A stretch of DNA of 64,000 nt from Streptomyces albireticuli (GCF_021228125.1 NZ_JAJQQS010000026.1:21033-85032), one strand, 5' to 3'; counted from the stretch's first letter, positions 8,746 through 17,361 are shown. The notes: generated by a model not told the origin, from the letters alone. Translations and numbers: made by a program.

Positions 8746-10983
8746 GTGGCCATCGCCGGGAACTTCCTCAGCACGACGACCGAGGCCGTCGACCCGAACA
8801 CGTCCGGCTGGGTCGCCAAGCTCAACTGCACGATCTCCCTGGGATCCGGCGGCCGGAACGGTGACGGGGTCCTCGCCGTCCGGTCGGTGGCGTCGGGGGA
8901 GATGCAGGCCCGCACCGTCTCCAGCTACAGCGTGGTGCCGTGGACCCAGTACGAGGCGTTCTGCGACGCCTCCGGAGCCACGGTCCCGGAGCGGATCGGG
9001 ATCCGCTGGCTCGACGCCGCCAACACAGAAATCTCCATCACGTGGTCGCTGACGACCGCGTCGGCGTCGGCGACCTGGCACCGGATCGCAGTCGGCGGCG
9101 AGGCACCGGGTACCGCGGCGCGGGCCCAGGTCGTGGTGTCCTCCACCCCGGCCGCCGGCGCCGTCTTCTCCTACTACGAGAACTTTTTCTTCGGCTACCC
9201 GGTCACCACGGTCGGGAATCTGTTCGGCTTCAACACGGAGTCGAGCGAGATCGACGCCACGGCGTGGCTCAACGAGCTCAACTCCACGGTAGCCCGCCAG
9301 GCCCCCATGGTGTCGTGGCCGGTCGACTGGTACCTCGCCGGCGGGCACGTCATCGCGATGACCGCCTCAGCCAACGGCAACGCCTCCATGCGGTCGACGG
9401 ACCGCCCGGCGGCGACACCGGGCGTGGAGTACGTCGCCCACTGCTACCTCAACCCGCCCACCAGCGGCTCGGTCACCTGGGTGGAGCTGCGGTTCTACGA
9501 CTCCGGCGGATCCCAGATCGCCGCCACCCGCAGCGTCCTCGCCGCCCCCGGCACCGGCTGGTACCGGCAATACGCCTCCGCGACCGCGCCCGCGGGTACC
9601 GCCTCGTGCTCCATCGCGGCCGGCATCGACACGGCGACCGCCGGGCAGGTGCTGCGCGTCGACACCGCCGTCGTCACCACCGCCCCCATTCTCCGCGCGG
9701 GCAGCGTCCTGCCCTATGCCGACGCCTCCTTCGAGCAGGATGTGGCCGGGTGGACCGTGGTCTCCGGCGTCGCCACCATCACCCGCTCCACACCATGGGG
9801 CACGTACTTCTTCGACGGCGCCTACGCGGGCACGATCACCTCCAGCACCGCCACCACCAGCGTCATCCGCTCCGCCAAATTCCCCCTGCCCGCGGGCACT
9901 GGCGGCCTAGACTTCCGCACCGAGGTCTACAGCAACGTGTCCGCGGGCGGCTGGACGCTCACGCGCGGGGTCCGCTGGTACGACGCCGCGAACACGGATC
10001 TGGGTCTGACCAGCGGCTCCTCGGCGGCCATCCCCACCCCCAACTGGTGGCTCCTCGGCAACACCTTCACCGCACCCGCGACAGCGACGCAGGCCGCGAT
10101 CGAGTACACACTCACCGCCACCTCGGGCAGCAGCGTGTGGCGCATCGACCGCCTCGCCCTGTGGCAGTCCCTCCCGCTGACCGACGTCGAGGCCCACGAC
10201 GACACCGCGTCGATCACCCTGACCCTGCGCGAGCTCACCGTCGGCGAGTACATCACCATCTACCGGATCACCCCGGACGGCACCCGCACCCTCGTCCGCG
10301 GACCCAGCGGGCTGATCAGCCTGGTGGCGATCACTTCGGATCTGACGGTCATCGAGGACTACGAGGCCCCGATCGGCGTCGAGGTCTCGTACTACATCGA
10401 GCTCCGGGCCACCCTCTCCTCCACCCCCGGTTTCCGGGCCAGCAACGGCATCACCCTCACCGCGGGCGACGCGAACATCTGCTGGATCAAAGACCCCGGG
10501 CAGCCACAGCGGAACGCGTCCTTCATGGTCGTCTCGCCCCCGCCCTGGAAGCGGCCGATCACCCAGGCCGCCTACCGGGTCCGAGGGCGCCGGAACCCCG
10601 TCGTGCTCTCCGACGTGCGCGGCGGCCTGGAGGGCGACCTCGTCATCTGGACCCGGAACGACGCCGAAGCGGCCGCCCTGCACTGGCTCCTCGACTCCGG
10701 CAACACGCTCCTGTGGCAGGTCGTCCCCGGCATCCATGAAACGGACCTCTACGTCACCGTCGGTGAGGTCGCTCTCCCGCGCCTCATCGATCAGACCGAC
10801 GAAGACTGGCGCCAGTGGACCCTCCCTCTCACCCAGGTCGACATGCCCACCACCGTCGGCGTCGCGGGCTCCGCTGGCCGCACCTGGCAGGACGTCCTCA
10901 CCGGTTTCGCGACGTGGCAGGACGTCCTCGACGCCTACGCCACGTGGGAGGACGTTCTCTTCGACCGGCGGATCGGAGGGTGA
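8746..10983 (+). CDS. Phage minor tail / distal-tail protein with jelly-roll-like modules
   Basis: A 745-residue protein starting at GTG 8746, 3 bases after the tape measure stop. It holds about three repeats of a beta-rich module with aromatic and Gly/Ser-rich strands (one in each of residues 1-150, 160-310 and 320-480), similar in style to carbohydrate-binding jelly rolls. A C-terminal domain of about 200 residues (PVVLSDVRGGLEGDLVIWT, TDEDWRQWTLPL) resembles distal tail proteins. The last 40 residues repeat T-W-Q-D-V-L three times. It probably forms the tail tip and may help bind the cell surface. Confidence 0.8.
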   Translation: MAIAGNFLSTTTEAVDPNTSGWVAKLNCTISLGSGGRNGDGVLAVRSVASGEMQARTVSSYSVVPWTQYEAFCDASGATVPERIGIRWLDAANTEISITWSLTTASASATWHRIAVGGEAPGTAARAQVVVSSTPAAGAVFSYYENFFFGYPVTTVGNLFGFNTESSEIDATAWLNELNSTVARQAPMVSWPVDWYLAGGHVIAMTASANGNASMRSTDRPAATPGVEYVAHCYLNPPTSGSVTWVELRFYDSGGSQIAATRSVLAAPGTGWYRQYASATAPAGTASCSIAAGIDTATAGQVLRVDTAVVTTAPILRAGSVLPYADASFEQDVAGWTVVSGVATITRSTPWGTYFFDGAYAGTITSSTATTSVIRSAKFPLPAGTGGLDFRTEVYSNVSAGGWTLTRGVRWYDAANTDLGLTSGSSAAIPTPNWWLLGNTFTAPATATQAAIEYTLTATSGSSVWRIDRLALWQSLPLTDVEAHDDTASITLTLRELTVGEYITIYRITPDGTRTLVRGPSGLISLVAITSDLTVIEDYEAPIGVEVSYYIELRATLSSTPGFRASNGITLTAGDANICWIKDPGQPQRNASFMVVSPPPWKRPITQAAYRVRGRRNPVVLSDVRGGLEGDLVIWTRNDAEAAALHWLLDSGNTLLWQVVPGIHETDLYVTVGEVALPRLIDQTDEDWRQWTLPLTQVDMPTTVGVAGSAGRTWQDVLTGFATWQDVLDAYATWEDVLFDRRIGG

Positions 10984-10984
10984 C

Positions 10985-12076
10985 GTGTACTCCGTGAGCA
11001 GCCGCTTCCTCGCCGCCATCGCCGAGTCCGGCCCCCTGGCGACCGAGGTCGTGCTCTTCCGGACGGACGGGCGCGTCGAGCGACTGGAGCACACGGGCGG
11101 ATCGGTCACCGTCGACCGCGGGCAGGCTGTCCGGCGCACCTGCTCCGTGACGCTGGCGGACACCGCTCTGATCCCGCGCACGCCCACGGACCGGCTCAGC
11201 GTGTACGGGGCCACCCTGCGGATCAGCCGCGGTGTCCAGTACTCCGACGGGTCCACGGAGTTGGTGCCGCTCGGGGTCTTCCGGGTCGACTCCGTGGCCG
11301 GTGACGTCGACGAGGGGCCCGTCACCATCAGCGGGAAGTCGCTGGAGGCGGTCGTCGCTGACGACAAGTTCACGGCCCCGTACAGGGCCAGCGGCACCGC
11401 GGTCGCCGCCGTGACCACGCTGATCCAGTCCAGCATCCCGGCCGCCTCCGTGATCAACAGGGCGACCGATGCCGCCATCGGCCCCCGCACATGGGACATT
11501 GAGGGCGACCGCTGGGCCGCCGTCGCCGAAATCGCCGCCGCGATCGGCGCCGAGGTGTACGCCGACCCGGACGGGGACTTCGTCATCGCCGAGTTCCCCG
11601 ACCTCCTCACCACCACCCCCGTGTGGACGATCGCAGCGGGCGAGGGCGGCGCCTACGTCTCGGCCAGCCGCGGCATGACGGCCGACAAGGTCTACAACGG
11701 GGTGCTCGCGCGCGGCGAGAACACCGAGACGAACGTCGCCCCGGTCTCGTCCCTGGTCGTCGACAACGACCCGACCTCGCCCACGTACTGGAGTGGCCCC
11801 TTCGGCCACCGGCCGGCGTTCTACACCTCCAGCACCCTGACCACGACAGGCGCCTGCACGGCCGCGGCCACGCTGAAGCTCCGCGCGGCAGCGGCCCCGA
11901 ACGCGAGCGCGGACATCTCCTCGCTGCCGAACCCTGCCCTGGAGCCGGGCGACGTGATCCGCGTGCTCTACCCGGACGGCACCAAAGAGCTCCACCAGGT
12001 GCAGTCGTTCACCGTCCCCCTCGACGTGGGCGGGGACTTCACCATCGCCACGATCTCCGCAAAGGAGGACTCTTGA
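10985..12076 (+). CDS. Baseplate-type tail protein (DUF5047-like)
   Basis: A 363-residue protein beginning with GTG 10985, one base after the previous stop. Features include an N-terminal beta part (FRTDGRVERLEHTGGSVTVDRGQ), DVDEGPVTISGKSLEAVVADDKF, and a long C-terminal part with ALEPGDVIRVLYPDGTKELHQVQSF. This matches the actinophage proteins called DUF5047, which sit after the distal tail protein and are thought to act like hub or baseplate proteins. The family name is from memory of the pattern. The next gene's TTG start overlaps its last codon. Confidence 0.72.
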   Translation: MYSVSSRFLAAIAESGPLATEVVLFRTDGRVERLEHTGGSVTVDRGQAVRRTCSVTLADTALIPRTPTDRLSVYGATLRISRGVQYSDGSTELVPLGVFRVDSVAGDVDEGPVTISGKSLEAVVADDKFTAPYRASGTAVAAVTTLIQSSIPAASVINRATDAAIGPRTWDIEGDRWAAVAEIAAAIGAEVYADPDGDFVIAEFPDLLTTTPVWTIAAGEGGAYVSASRGMTADKVYNGVLARGENTETNVAPVSSLVVDNDPTSPTYWSGPFGHRPAFYTSSTLTTTGACTAAATLKLRAAAAPNASADISSLPNPALEPGDVIRVLYPDGTKELHQVQSFTVPLDVGGDFTIATISAKEDS

Positions 12077-12813
12077 GCTCGTCTTCCGCCTCCCCGGCCG
12101 ACCTCGCGGACGCCATCCGCCGCCAGGCCGTGCAGGCCGGCGCCGAGACCCCGGCCGTGCGCGGCGCGGACTGGCGGCTGGCCACCGTCGCCACCGTCAA
12201 CACGGACGGCACCATCATCACCACCGACGGGATCACCGCCCGCAGGCTGGAGACGTACCGGGCCCCGGCCGTCAACGACGTCATCGTTGTCACGGTCTCC
12301 GGCAACGGAAACTGGATCGCCGCAGGGCGCATGGCCACGACGCTCGACACGGTCGGGACGAAGCTCTTCGCGCGCAAGACAGCCAACACCGCACGCAACA
12401 CTACGACCACCCTCGCCGATGATCCGCACCTGACAGTGACCGTCACCGCGAACGCGGTCTACGAGCTGGCCCTGACGCTCTTCTGGACCGGCCCCAACGC
12501 TGGCGGGATCAAGGGGGCCTTCGCGGTCCCCTCCGGGACGGCTGGCCGCTGGTCCCTGTACGGGCCCGACGTCAGCATGACCGCCGGAGGCAACACCGCG
12601 CAGGTCCGCGCGGACTCCGTTGGCTCCCTCACCACCGCCCTGCCCGCCGGCTCCTCCGACACCAGCCACGCCATGACCGCGCAGCCCACCGGGCTCGTCG
12701 TCGTCGGAGGGACCGGCGGTTCCTTCACATTCCAGTGGGCCCAGAACACCAGCAACGCCAGCGACACCACGCTCTTCACCCACTCATGGATGTCCTTGAT
12801 CCGAGTCGCCTGA
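12073..12813 (+). CDS. Minor tail protein, probable baseplate component
   Basis: A 246-residue protein. TTG 12073 is chosen because AAAGGAGG lies at 12061-12068 with proper spacing and no ATG or GTG fits. Residues 1-90 (LATVATVNTDGTIITTDGITARRL, VNDVIVVTVSGNGNWIAAGRM) look like an OB-fold baseplate module. The C-terminal 130 residues form a jelly-roll-like domain (VYELALTLFWTGPNAGG). It follows the hub-like gene and precedes a probable tail-tip gene. Function is inferred from fold pattern and order. Confidence 0.7.
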   Translation: MSSSSASPADLADAIRRQAVQAGAETPAVRGADWRLATVATVNTDGTIITTDGITARRLETYRAPAVNDVIVVTVSGNGNWIAAGRMATTLDTVGTKLFARKTANTARNTTTTLADDPHLTVTVTANAVYELALTLFWTGPNAGGIKGAFAVPSGTAGRWSLYGPDVSMTAGGNTAQVRADSVGSLTTALPAGSSDTSHAMTAQPTGLVVVGGTGGSFTFQWAQNTSNASDTTLFTHSWMSLIRVA

Positions 12814-12823
12814 GGAGGCGCCC

Positions 12824-13489
12824 ATGCCCACGACCGACGCCTACGGGCAGGGCGTATCCATCGCCGCCCTCACCGACGCCCCCAACGCGGCCACGCTCGC
12901 GCAGAACATCGCGGACGGGCTCGCCCAGCGGGGCGTGATGCGGTTCGCGTCCGCCTCCGCACGGGCGGCCACGGTCACCAGCCCCGTGGAGGGGATGGAG
13001 TCCTGGCTCCAGGACACCAATTCGCTGGAGGTCTACGACGGGTCGGCGTGGAAGGCGGTGCCCTACGGCACCCAGTGGACGAGCTACGCCGTGGCCTGGA
13101 CCGCGACGACGACCAACCCGAGCCTGGGCAACGGCACCCTTGTCGGGCAGTACATGAAGATCGGTACCACCTGCCACATCTACATCAAGCTCGTGATCGG
13201 CTCGACCACGAACGCCGGCTCCGGCACCTACCGCTTCAGCCTGCCGTTCACCACCGCGACGATCACCAACTCCGACCCCGGATGCCTCGTCGCCGTCTTC
13301 TCCCGGGCCACAACCCCCAACCACGGCACCGGCAACAGTCCCCTCGGCGGCGGCTGGACCACCACCGACCAGATCTGGTTCCCCTCCTCCACCCCCGGCG
13401 ACGAGAACGTGTGGACCAACACCCAGCCCTGGGCGCCCGCGACGACCAACGTCTTCCGTATCCACGGGACCTACCAGACCGCCACTTGA
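12824..13489 (+). CDS. Putative tail tip / receptor-binding protein
   Basis: A 221-residue protein with an N-terminal conserved-looking part (TDAPNAATLAQNIADGLAQRGVMRFASASARAAT is split into two helices) and a short strand region EVYDGSAWKAV. Its C-terminal beta sandwich is rich in Thr, Ser, Gly and aromatic residues (GTYRFSLPF, FRIHGTYQTAT). Genes like this just before the endolysin in actinophages often encode the last tail-tip or fibre protein. There is an upstream GAGGAGG. No specific host receptor can be inferred. Confidence 0.65.
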   Translation: MPTTDAYGQGVSIAALTDAPNAATLAQNIADGLAQRGVMRFASASARAATVTSPVEGMESWLQDTNSLEVYDGSAWKAVPYGTQWTSYAVAWTATTTNPSLGNGTLVGQYMKIGTTCHIYIKLVIGSTTNAGSGTYRFSLPFTTATITNSDPGCLVAVFSRATTPNHGTGNSPLGGGWTTTDQIWFPSSTPGDENVWTNTQPWAPATTNVFRIHGTYQTAT

Positions 13490-13553
13490 CCAGCAGCACC
13501 ATCCGCGAACCGCGCCCCCGGAGAGGGGCAATTTTCATGCCCTGGAGGCACCC

Positions 13554-14498
13554 ATGGCCTGGTACCCAGGCGCCCAGAAACTGGAGCTTCAGCCGGAGTC
13601 GGACGCCCAGGAGGCGATCCGGCCGACCCAGTTCATCCTGCACAGCATCGCCGCACCCTGGACGCCGCAGCGGACCTACGAGTACTGGCGCGACAGCACC
13701 AACCTGGAATCGCACTTCGGCGTGGGCTTCGACGGGTCGTGCGCGCAGTTCATCGGCACGCAGACCAGGGCCGACGCGAACTACCGCGCCAACGCGCGCC
13801 CGGACGGCACCGGGGCGGTGTCCGTCGAGACCGCGTCCAACCTGGACGCCACCGACCCCTGGACCCCCGCCCAGATCGAGACCCTCATCAAGATCGGCGT
13901 GTGGCTCCACCAGCAGCACGACATCCCACTGAGGATCTGCCGCACCGCCGACGACCCCGGCTACGGCTACCACCGGCTCCACGCCGCCTGGTCGACGAGC
14001 GGGACCAACTGCCCCGGTGACGCCCGCGTCCAGCAGTTCCGCGAGGCGATCTTCCCCGGCATCGTCGCCCGCGCCGGCGGCCAGCGAGACCCCCAAAGCC
14101 CCCAGGAGACCGTTGTGCCCTTCGCTCTCGGCGAGTACACCGGCGCCACTCTCAGCCTGCCGCCGAACGTCTGGACGACGCTGACGGTCGGTCGCCAGGA
14201 CCTCATCTCCGGCGCCCAGTCCTACACCGCCACCGCCTTCCTCACCCTCAAGGCCAAGCCCGGCGGCGTGCTGCAAGGGCGCTTCTACCACCAGAAGGCC
14301 GACGGCTCCCGCTGGGACGGGCCCATCGTCGAACGCATCTGCACCGAAGGATCATCCTTCGCCGACTTCACCCACGCCGGGTCGATCTCCTCTGGCGAGA
14401 CGGTCCGCTTCGAGATCACCTACGCGCCCACCAGCGCCCTCGACACGGCCCCCGCCACCATCACCGCCGCCCGCGCCCGCGGCCTCTACTGGAAGTAG
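13554..14498 (+). CDS. Endolysin: N-acetylmuramoyl-L-alanine amidase
   Basis: A 314-residue protein behind CTGGAGG. Residues 1-175 form an amidase_2/PGRP domain: FILHSIAAPW supplies the first zinc His, GYHRLHAAWST supplies another, and NCPGD gives the conserved Cys/Asp zinc-site region. Residues 190-314 form a beta domain (FALGEYTGATLSLPPNVWTTLTVG) that is probably a cell-wall-binding or structural module. It would cut the amide bond between muramic acid and the stem peptide at lysis. The holin gene follows 7 bases later. No signal peptide is present, as expected for holin-dependent export. Confidence 0.88.
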   Translation: MAWYPGAQKLELQPESDAQEAIRPTQFILHSIAAPWTPQRTYEYWRDSTNLESHFGVGFDGSCAQFIGTQTRADANYRANARPDGTGAVSVETASNLDATDPWTPAQIETLIKIGVWLHQQHDIPLRICRTADDPGYGYHRLHAAWSTSGTNCPGDARVQQFREAIFPGIVARAGGQRDPQSPQETVVPFALGEYTGATLSLPPNVWTTLTVGRQDLISGAQSYTATAFLTLKAKPGGVLQGRFYHQKADGSRWDGPIVERICTEGSSFADFTHAGSISSGETVRFEITYAPTSALDTAPATITAARARGLYWK

Positions 14499-14505
14499 AC
14501 AAACC

Positions 14506-14754
14506 ATGACCACCACCAACGTCATCCGCACCGCGAAGACCTACGCCCGCGACCTGGCCGAGCGCGTGATCTGGACGTTCCTCCTCGCCGCCGGGGGCAT
14601 CGCCCTGGCCGCCGGCCCCGCCGACATGCTCAACGTGTCCTTCTGGCACACCGTCGCCACCGCGGGGATCGCGGCCGTCGGCTCCCTCCTCAAGGGCCTC
14701 TTCGCCCGCGTCATCGGCGACCCGAACAGCGCCTCCACCAGCTCGGCCGTGTGA
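14506..14754 (+). CDS. Phage holin
   Basis: An 82-residue protein with two hydrophobic segments (FLLAAGGIALAAGPADM and VATAGIAAVGSLLKGLF) and a charged N-terminus, as in r1t-type holins. It sits directly behind the endolysin, which is the normal lysis cassette order. It would form membrane lesions that release the amidase. The stop overlaps the next start in GTGATG. Confidence 0.85.
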   Translation: MTTTNVIRTAKTYARDLAERVIWTFLLAAGGIALAAGPADMLNVSFWHTVATAGIAAVGSLLKGLFARVIGDPNSASTSSAV

Positions 14755-15179
14755 TGCGGCGGGCCGTGACCCGGCTGCGCCGGATGCTCGGCCGCCGCGG
14801 CACCATCCTGCTCGCCTACGGGACTGTCTGGGCCCTCTACGGCTACGGGCAGCTCACCATTCCCCAGCCCGACCAGCGCGGCCTGACCCTCGTACTGCAC
14901 CTGTGGCCGCTCTCCACATGGGCGTGGCTGTGGATCACTGCCGGGACCATCGCGATCGCAGCCGCCTGGATGCCCCCACGCCGGGACTGGTGGGGGTTCC
15001 TCGCCCTCGTCGTGATCGTCATCCCCTGGACCCTGTCCTACCTCGCCAGCTGGTGGCCCCTTGGCATCTTCCCCCGCGGCTGGGTCGCGACGGCCGTCTG
15101 GACGGTCATCTCGGTGCCGGTCATCGTCGCCGCCGGGTGGCCCGAGCCCCCGAGACCGAAGGGGGACCCGCGCCCATGA
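14754..15179 (+). CDS. Phage membrane protein of the lysis cassette
   Basis: A 141-residue protein with four likely membrane segments (TILLAYGTVWALYGYGQL, AWLWITAGTIAIAAAWM, WGFLALVVIVIPWTLSYL, VATAVWTVISVPVIVAAGW) and a basic N-terminus. ATG 14754 overlaps the holin stop. Its end overlaps the next ATG. Its place between holin and a TM-plus-coiled-coil protein suggests a lysis accessory or second holin-like function. No family is assigned. Confidence 0.65.
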   Translation: MRRAVTRLRRMLGRRGTILLAYGTVWALYGYGQLTIPQPDQRGLTLVLHLWPLSTWAWLWITAGTIAIAAAWMPPRRDWWGFLALVVIVIPWTLSYLASWWPLGIFPRGWVATAVWTVISVPVIVAAGWPEPPRPKGDPRP

Positions 15180-15532
15180 GCCCCGAGACCCTCGCCTCGA
15201 TCGGAGTGTCTCTGATCACCGCCGTCTGCGGCGTCTGGGCGGCGCGGGTGGCACGAAGAACCCCTCGCCAGGAACGCCGCGACGACTTCGTCGCGGTGTC
15301 CGAACAACAGGGCAAAGCGATCGAACGCCTTGAGGGGCGGATTCAGCGGCAAGAGACCGAGGGGGAGCGGCAGCGCGAGCGCATCGCCGCTCAGGACACG
15401 ACCATCGCCTACCTCCATACCTGGGTACGCCTCCTCGCCGGCCACATCCGCAGCCTCGGCCACGAACCCCCACTGGCACCCCAGCCCGTACCCGCAGAGG
15501 TCCGGCAGCTCCTCCGCGACATCGACGTGTGA
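15176..15532 (+). CDS. Small phage protein with TM helix and coiled coil
   Basis: A 118-residue protein overlapping the previous stop in ATGA. One membrane helix lies at residues 5-23 (TLASIGVSLITAVCGVWAA), followed by a long charged coiled coil (residues 30-75). A C-terminal part (AYLHTWVRLLAGHIRSLGHEPPLAP) follows. This is the typical shape of small actinophage proteins next to the holin. It may regulate lysis or act like a spanin, but it has no lipobox and that role is speculative. Confidence 0.65.
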   Translation: MSPETLASIGVSLITAVCGVWAARVARRTPRQERRDDFVAVSEQQGKAIERLEGRIQRQETEGERQRERIAAQDTTIAYLHTWVRLLAGHIRSLGHEPPLAPQPVPAEVRQLLRDIDV

Positions 15533-15545
15533 GAACTGGAGTGCC

Positions 15546-15704
15546 ATGCCCGACCAGCAGCCCACCCCCGTGCCCGCACAGCCGCGCACACCACCAGCCG
15601 CCGACCTCGGCACCCTCGAAAACCTCGGCTTCATCGACCCCCAGCCCGAGCCGTCACCGGAACCGCCGACGCCACCGCTCGACGGCTACGACGTCACCAC
15701 GTGA
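15546..15704 (+). CDS. Short Pro-rich phage protein
   Basis: A 52-residue Pro/Glu/Thr-rich protein (ADLGTLENLGFIDPQPEP) that starts at ATG 15546 behind GAACTGGAGTG and ends at the foot of a strong terminator hairpin. It is the last gene of the rightward late operon. No function is recognised. Confidence 0.5.
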   Translation: MPDQQPTPVPAQPRTPPAADLGTLENLGFIDPQPEPSPEPPTPPLDGYDVTT

Positions 15705-15741
15705 AGATGCCCCGCTGCCCGAGGGGCGGCGGGGCATCTTC
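15703..15741. terminator. Bidirectional terminator at the end of the late operon
   Basis: A perfect 13-bp stem (GAAGATGCCCCGC at 15703-15715 with its complement at 15729-15741) surrounds a 13-base loop that can itself fold. It lies exactly between the end of the rightward late operon and the stop of the leftward gene at 15756, so it can serve both. Confidence 0.8.
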
Positions 15742-15755
15742 GCGTGATTCTGCGG

Positions 15756-16097
15756 CTAGCCGCAAAAGCACGCGAAGTTGAAGGTGATGTCGTGGCCATC
15801 CTGGTCGGTGACCAGGATGTCCCATGCCTCGCCCCGGGTAGCGGCCCGGGTGACGGCGGCGCCCATCGTCTCGATGGCCCTGGTGCCGCTGAGGGTACGA
15901 GCGACCGCGCCCTCCGGGGTGGCGTAGGTGAGTGTGTACTGGGGCTCGCTGCCAAGGCGGCTGCCGGTGCGGTAGCCGGGGATCTGCTCGTGGCATTCCT
16001 GCCAGGTGGGGCGGCTGCGGTGGCTGTGGACGCGTGCGATGCCATGCTCAGTGCCGCTGGTGGTGTGGGCGGTGTACTCGATGAGGTGGATGGTCAT
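15756..16097 (-). CDS. Hypothetical protein, divergent from a small HTH gene
   Basis: A 113-residue protein (IHLIEYTAHTTSGTEHGIARVHSHR, AWDILVTDQDGHDITFNFACFCG) behind GAGGAGGC. It has several His residues and an end with two Cys. It is transcribed leftward towards the late-operon terminator. Its promoter shares a 17-bp palindrome with the divergent HTH gene. No family is recognised. Confidence 0.65.
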   Translation of the reverse strand: MTIHLIEYTAHTTSGTEHGIARVHSHRSRPTWQECHEQIPGYRTGSRLGSEPQYTLTYATPEGAVARTLSGTRAIETMGAAVTRAATRGEAWDILVTDQDGHDITFNFACFCG

Positions 16098-16135
16098 CTG
16101 CGCCTCCTCGGACTGGCTGTCTGAACAATTCGACT

Positions 16136-16174
16136 GTAAGGGGACCCCTTACAAACCGTCAACCCTCCCCTTAC
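16136..16174. promoter_or_regulatory. Divergent promoters with GTAAGGGG operator sites
   Basis: A perfect 17-bp palindrome, GTAAGGGG-A-CCCCTTAC, lies at 16136-16152. A third half-site, CCCCTTAC, follows at 16167-16174, 22 bp (two turns) on. Rightward, TTACAA (16149) and TACGAT (16172) form a 17-bp-spaced promoter that ends 7 bases before GTG 16184, suggesting a leaderless message. Leftward, TTGACG and TTACAG read on the complement across the palindrome. A repressor bound here would block both promoters. Confidence 0.6.
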
Positions 16175-16183
16175 GATGAGCTC

Positions 16184-16489
16184 GTGACGACACCGCCAAG
16201 CCCCTTCGAGAACCTCAAACACCTTGCCGAGCAAGACGACGCAGAGCGGCGCGCCATGGACGTCAGCGCGGCCCTCCGGGCCATCCCGGACTTGCAGAAA
16301 TGGCTGCGCGAGATCCGCCAAGGGGCCGTCCAGGAAATGCGCGACCGCGGAGCGAGTCACGCCGGGGTCGCCAAAGTGATCGGCACCAGCCGCGCCCGTG
16401 CACAGCAGATTGCGGAAGGTCGCGCCACCGGGAAGCGCGCCGACGATCGACGAGACGAAGGGGGCCCCGACGCGTCGGCCGATGCTTAG
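16184..16489 (+). CDS. Small HTH protein, probable regulator of the divergent pair
   Basis: A 101-residue protein starting at GTG 16184. Residues 8-55 are helical and charged. Residues 57-79 (SHAGVAKVIGTSRARAQQIAEG) form a helix-turn-helix of the sigma region 4 or MarR-like type, and a basic tail follows. The start is only 7 bases after a TACGAT box, so the mRNA is probably leaderless. It is the natural candidate to bind the GTAAGGGG sites upstream. Binding is inference. Confidence 0.7.
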   Translation: MTTPPSPFENLKHLAEQDDAERRAMDVSAALRAIPDLQKWLREIRQGAVQEMRDRGASHAGVAKVIGTSRARAQQIAEGRATGKRADDRRDEGGPDASADA

Positions 16490-16526
16490 CGCCCCCCACC
16501 GTCACCCTGCTAGGTGGAGGACTTCC

Positions 16527-16832
16527 TCATTCCCTCAGGCCTTCCTCCGGGAGGCAGCCGGTGCAGGGCTCGATCCCGGGCTCGCGAAGGGCGAGCCTCG
16601 CCTCCATGCGGTTCAGCGTGGGGCCGGATGAGAGGTGGCAGGTGGAGCGGTGCAGGCGGCCGAGGGGCCTCTGCGGGTCGGTGCGGATCCGTTCGAGCGT
16701 CCACGCCTCCGCCGCTGGGGAGACTGGAGGGTGCTGGAGCTCGGCGATGCTCCGCCGGACAGCCCGCAGCTGTAGGTCGAGGTACGTCTCCAGGACCGTT
16801 AGGCGGGGCAGATCCGGCGGCAAGTCGTTCAT
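16527..16832 (-). CDS. DUF6233 family protein
   Basis: A 101-residue protein beginning MNDLPPDLPRLTVLETYLDLQLRAVRRSIAELQ in two helical pieces, the hallmark of Streptomyces DUF6233 proteins. The second half, LHRSTCHLSS, also has the family's Arg/His/Cys-rich look. These small proteins are abundant in Streptomyces and near prophages, and their role is unknown. Confidence 0.7.
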   Translation of the reverse strand: MNDLPPDLPRLTVLETYLDLQLRAVRRSIAELQHPPVSPAAEAWTLERIRTDPQRPLGRLHRSTCHLSSGPTLNRMEARLALREPGIEPCTGCLPEEGLRE

Positions 16833-16874
16833 GTGTTCGAGTGTAAATCGAGCGGAAGGTGATCGCTTCCAGGG

Positions 16875-17123
16875 CTAAGCGTCAGGCTCGGGCTCCGGGT
16901 GTCGGACCGCCTTCTTCACGGCCATCTCCAGCTTGTACCGGGACTGGCTGGACTCCTCCGCGTGCGCGGTCACGGCTGCCAGTGCAGCCACGGACGCCTC
17001 CCACCACGCGATCAGCTGAGCGTCCCACGCCTCGCCCTCCAAGCCGGCGAGGCCCTCCCGGGCGGCCTCCGCCGTGCGCTCCAGTTCAATCAGGTCATTT
17101 GGGATATTTAGGTCACTAGACAC
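16875..17123 (-). CDS. Small helical hypothetical protein
   Basis: An 82-residue acidic, all-helical protein (LIELERTAEAAREGLAGLEGE, then LIAWWEASVAALAAVTAHAEE) ending in an acidic PEPEPDA tail. It has good third-position GC. It lies in a run of small leftward genes behind the prophage late operon. No family is recognised. Confidence 0.6.
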   Translation of the reverse strand: MSSDLNIPNDLIELERTAEAAREGLAGLEGEAWDAQLIAWWEASVAALAAVTAHAEESSQSRYKLEMAVKKAVRHPEPEPDA

Positions 17124-17154
17124 GTGATCGATTCTCAGCCGCTCCCTGGCCGAA

Positions 17155-17358
17155 TCACGCCGCCCTGCCGTACCGGGCCCGCCGCACCGCCGCCACCCAC
17201 TCCGCCCGCAGACCCTCGTACACCACCCGCTCCGACGCCGTCAGCCCTCGACCCCGACGTGCCGCGAGGAACGTGCGGATCAGCTCATTCACGGCATCGG
17301 GACCCGGGGACGTGCAGGACGACGGCATGAGAGGGAGAGTACGGGCAGGCACTGACAC
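17155..17358 (-). CDS. Small hypothetical protein
   Basis: A 67-residue frame; the conserved-looking part is VNELIRTFLAARRGRGLTASERVVYEGL, with a basic C-terminus. Translation may start at ATG 17358 or at the internal Met 10 residues later. It lies just ahead of the HAD hydrolase stop at 17362 on the same strand, so both could share a message. No function is recognised. Confidence 0.5.
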   Translation of the reverse strand: MSVPARTLPLMPSSCTSPGPDAVNELIRTFLAARRGRGLTASERVVYEGLRAEWVAAVRRARYGRAA

Positions 17359-17361
17359 CGG

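Noticed and set aside
9907..11616. A 569-residue leftward frame in the tail region
   Set aside because: It overlaps two well-supported tail genes and has low-complexity sequence without domains.
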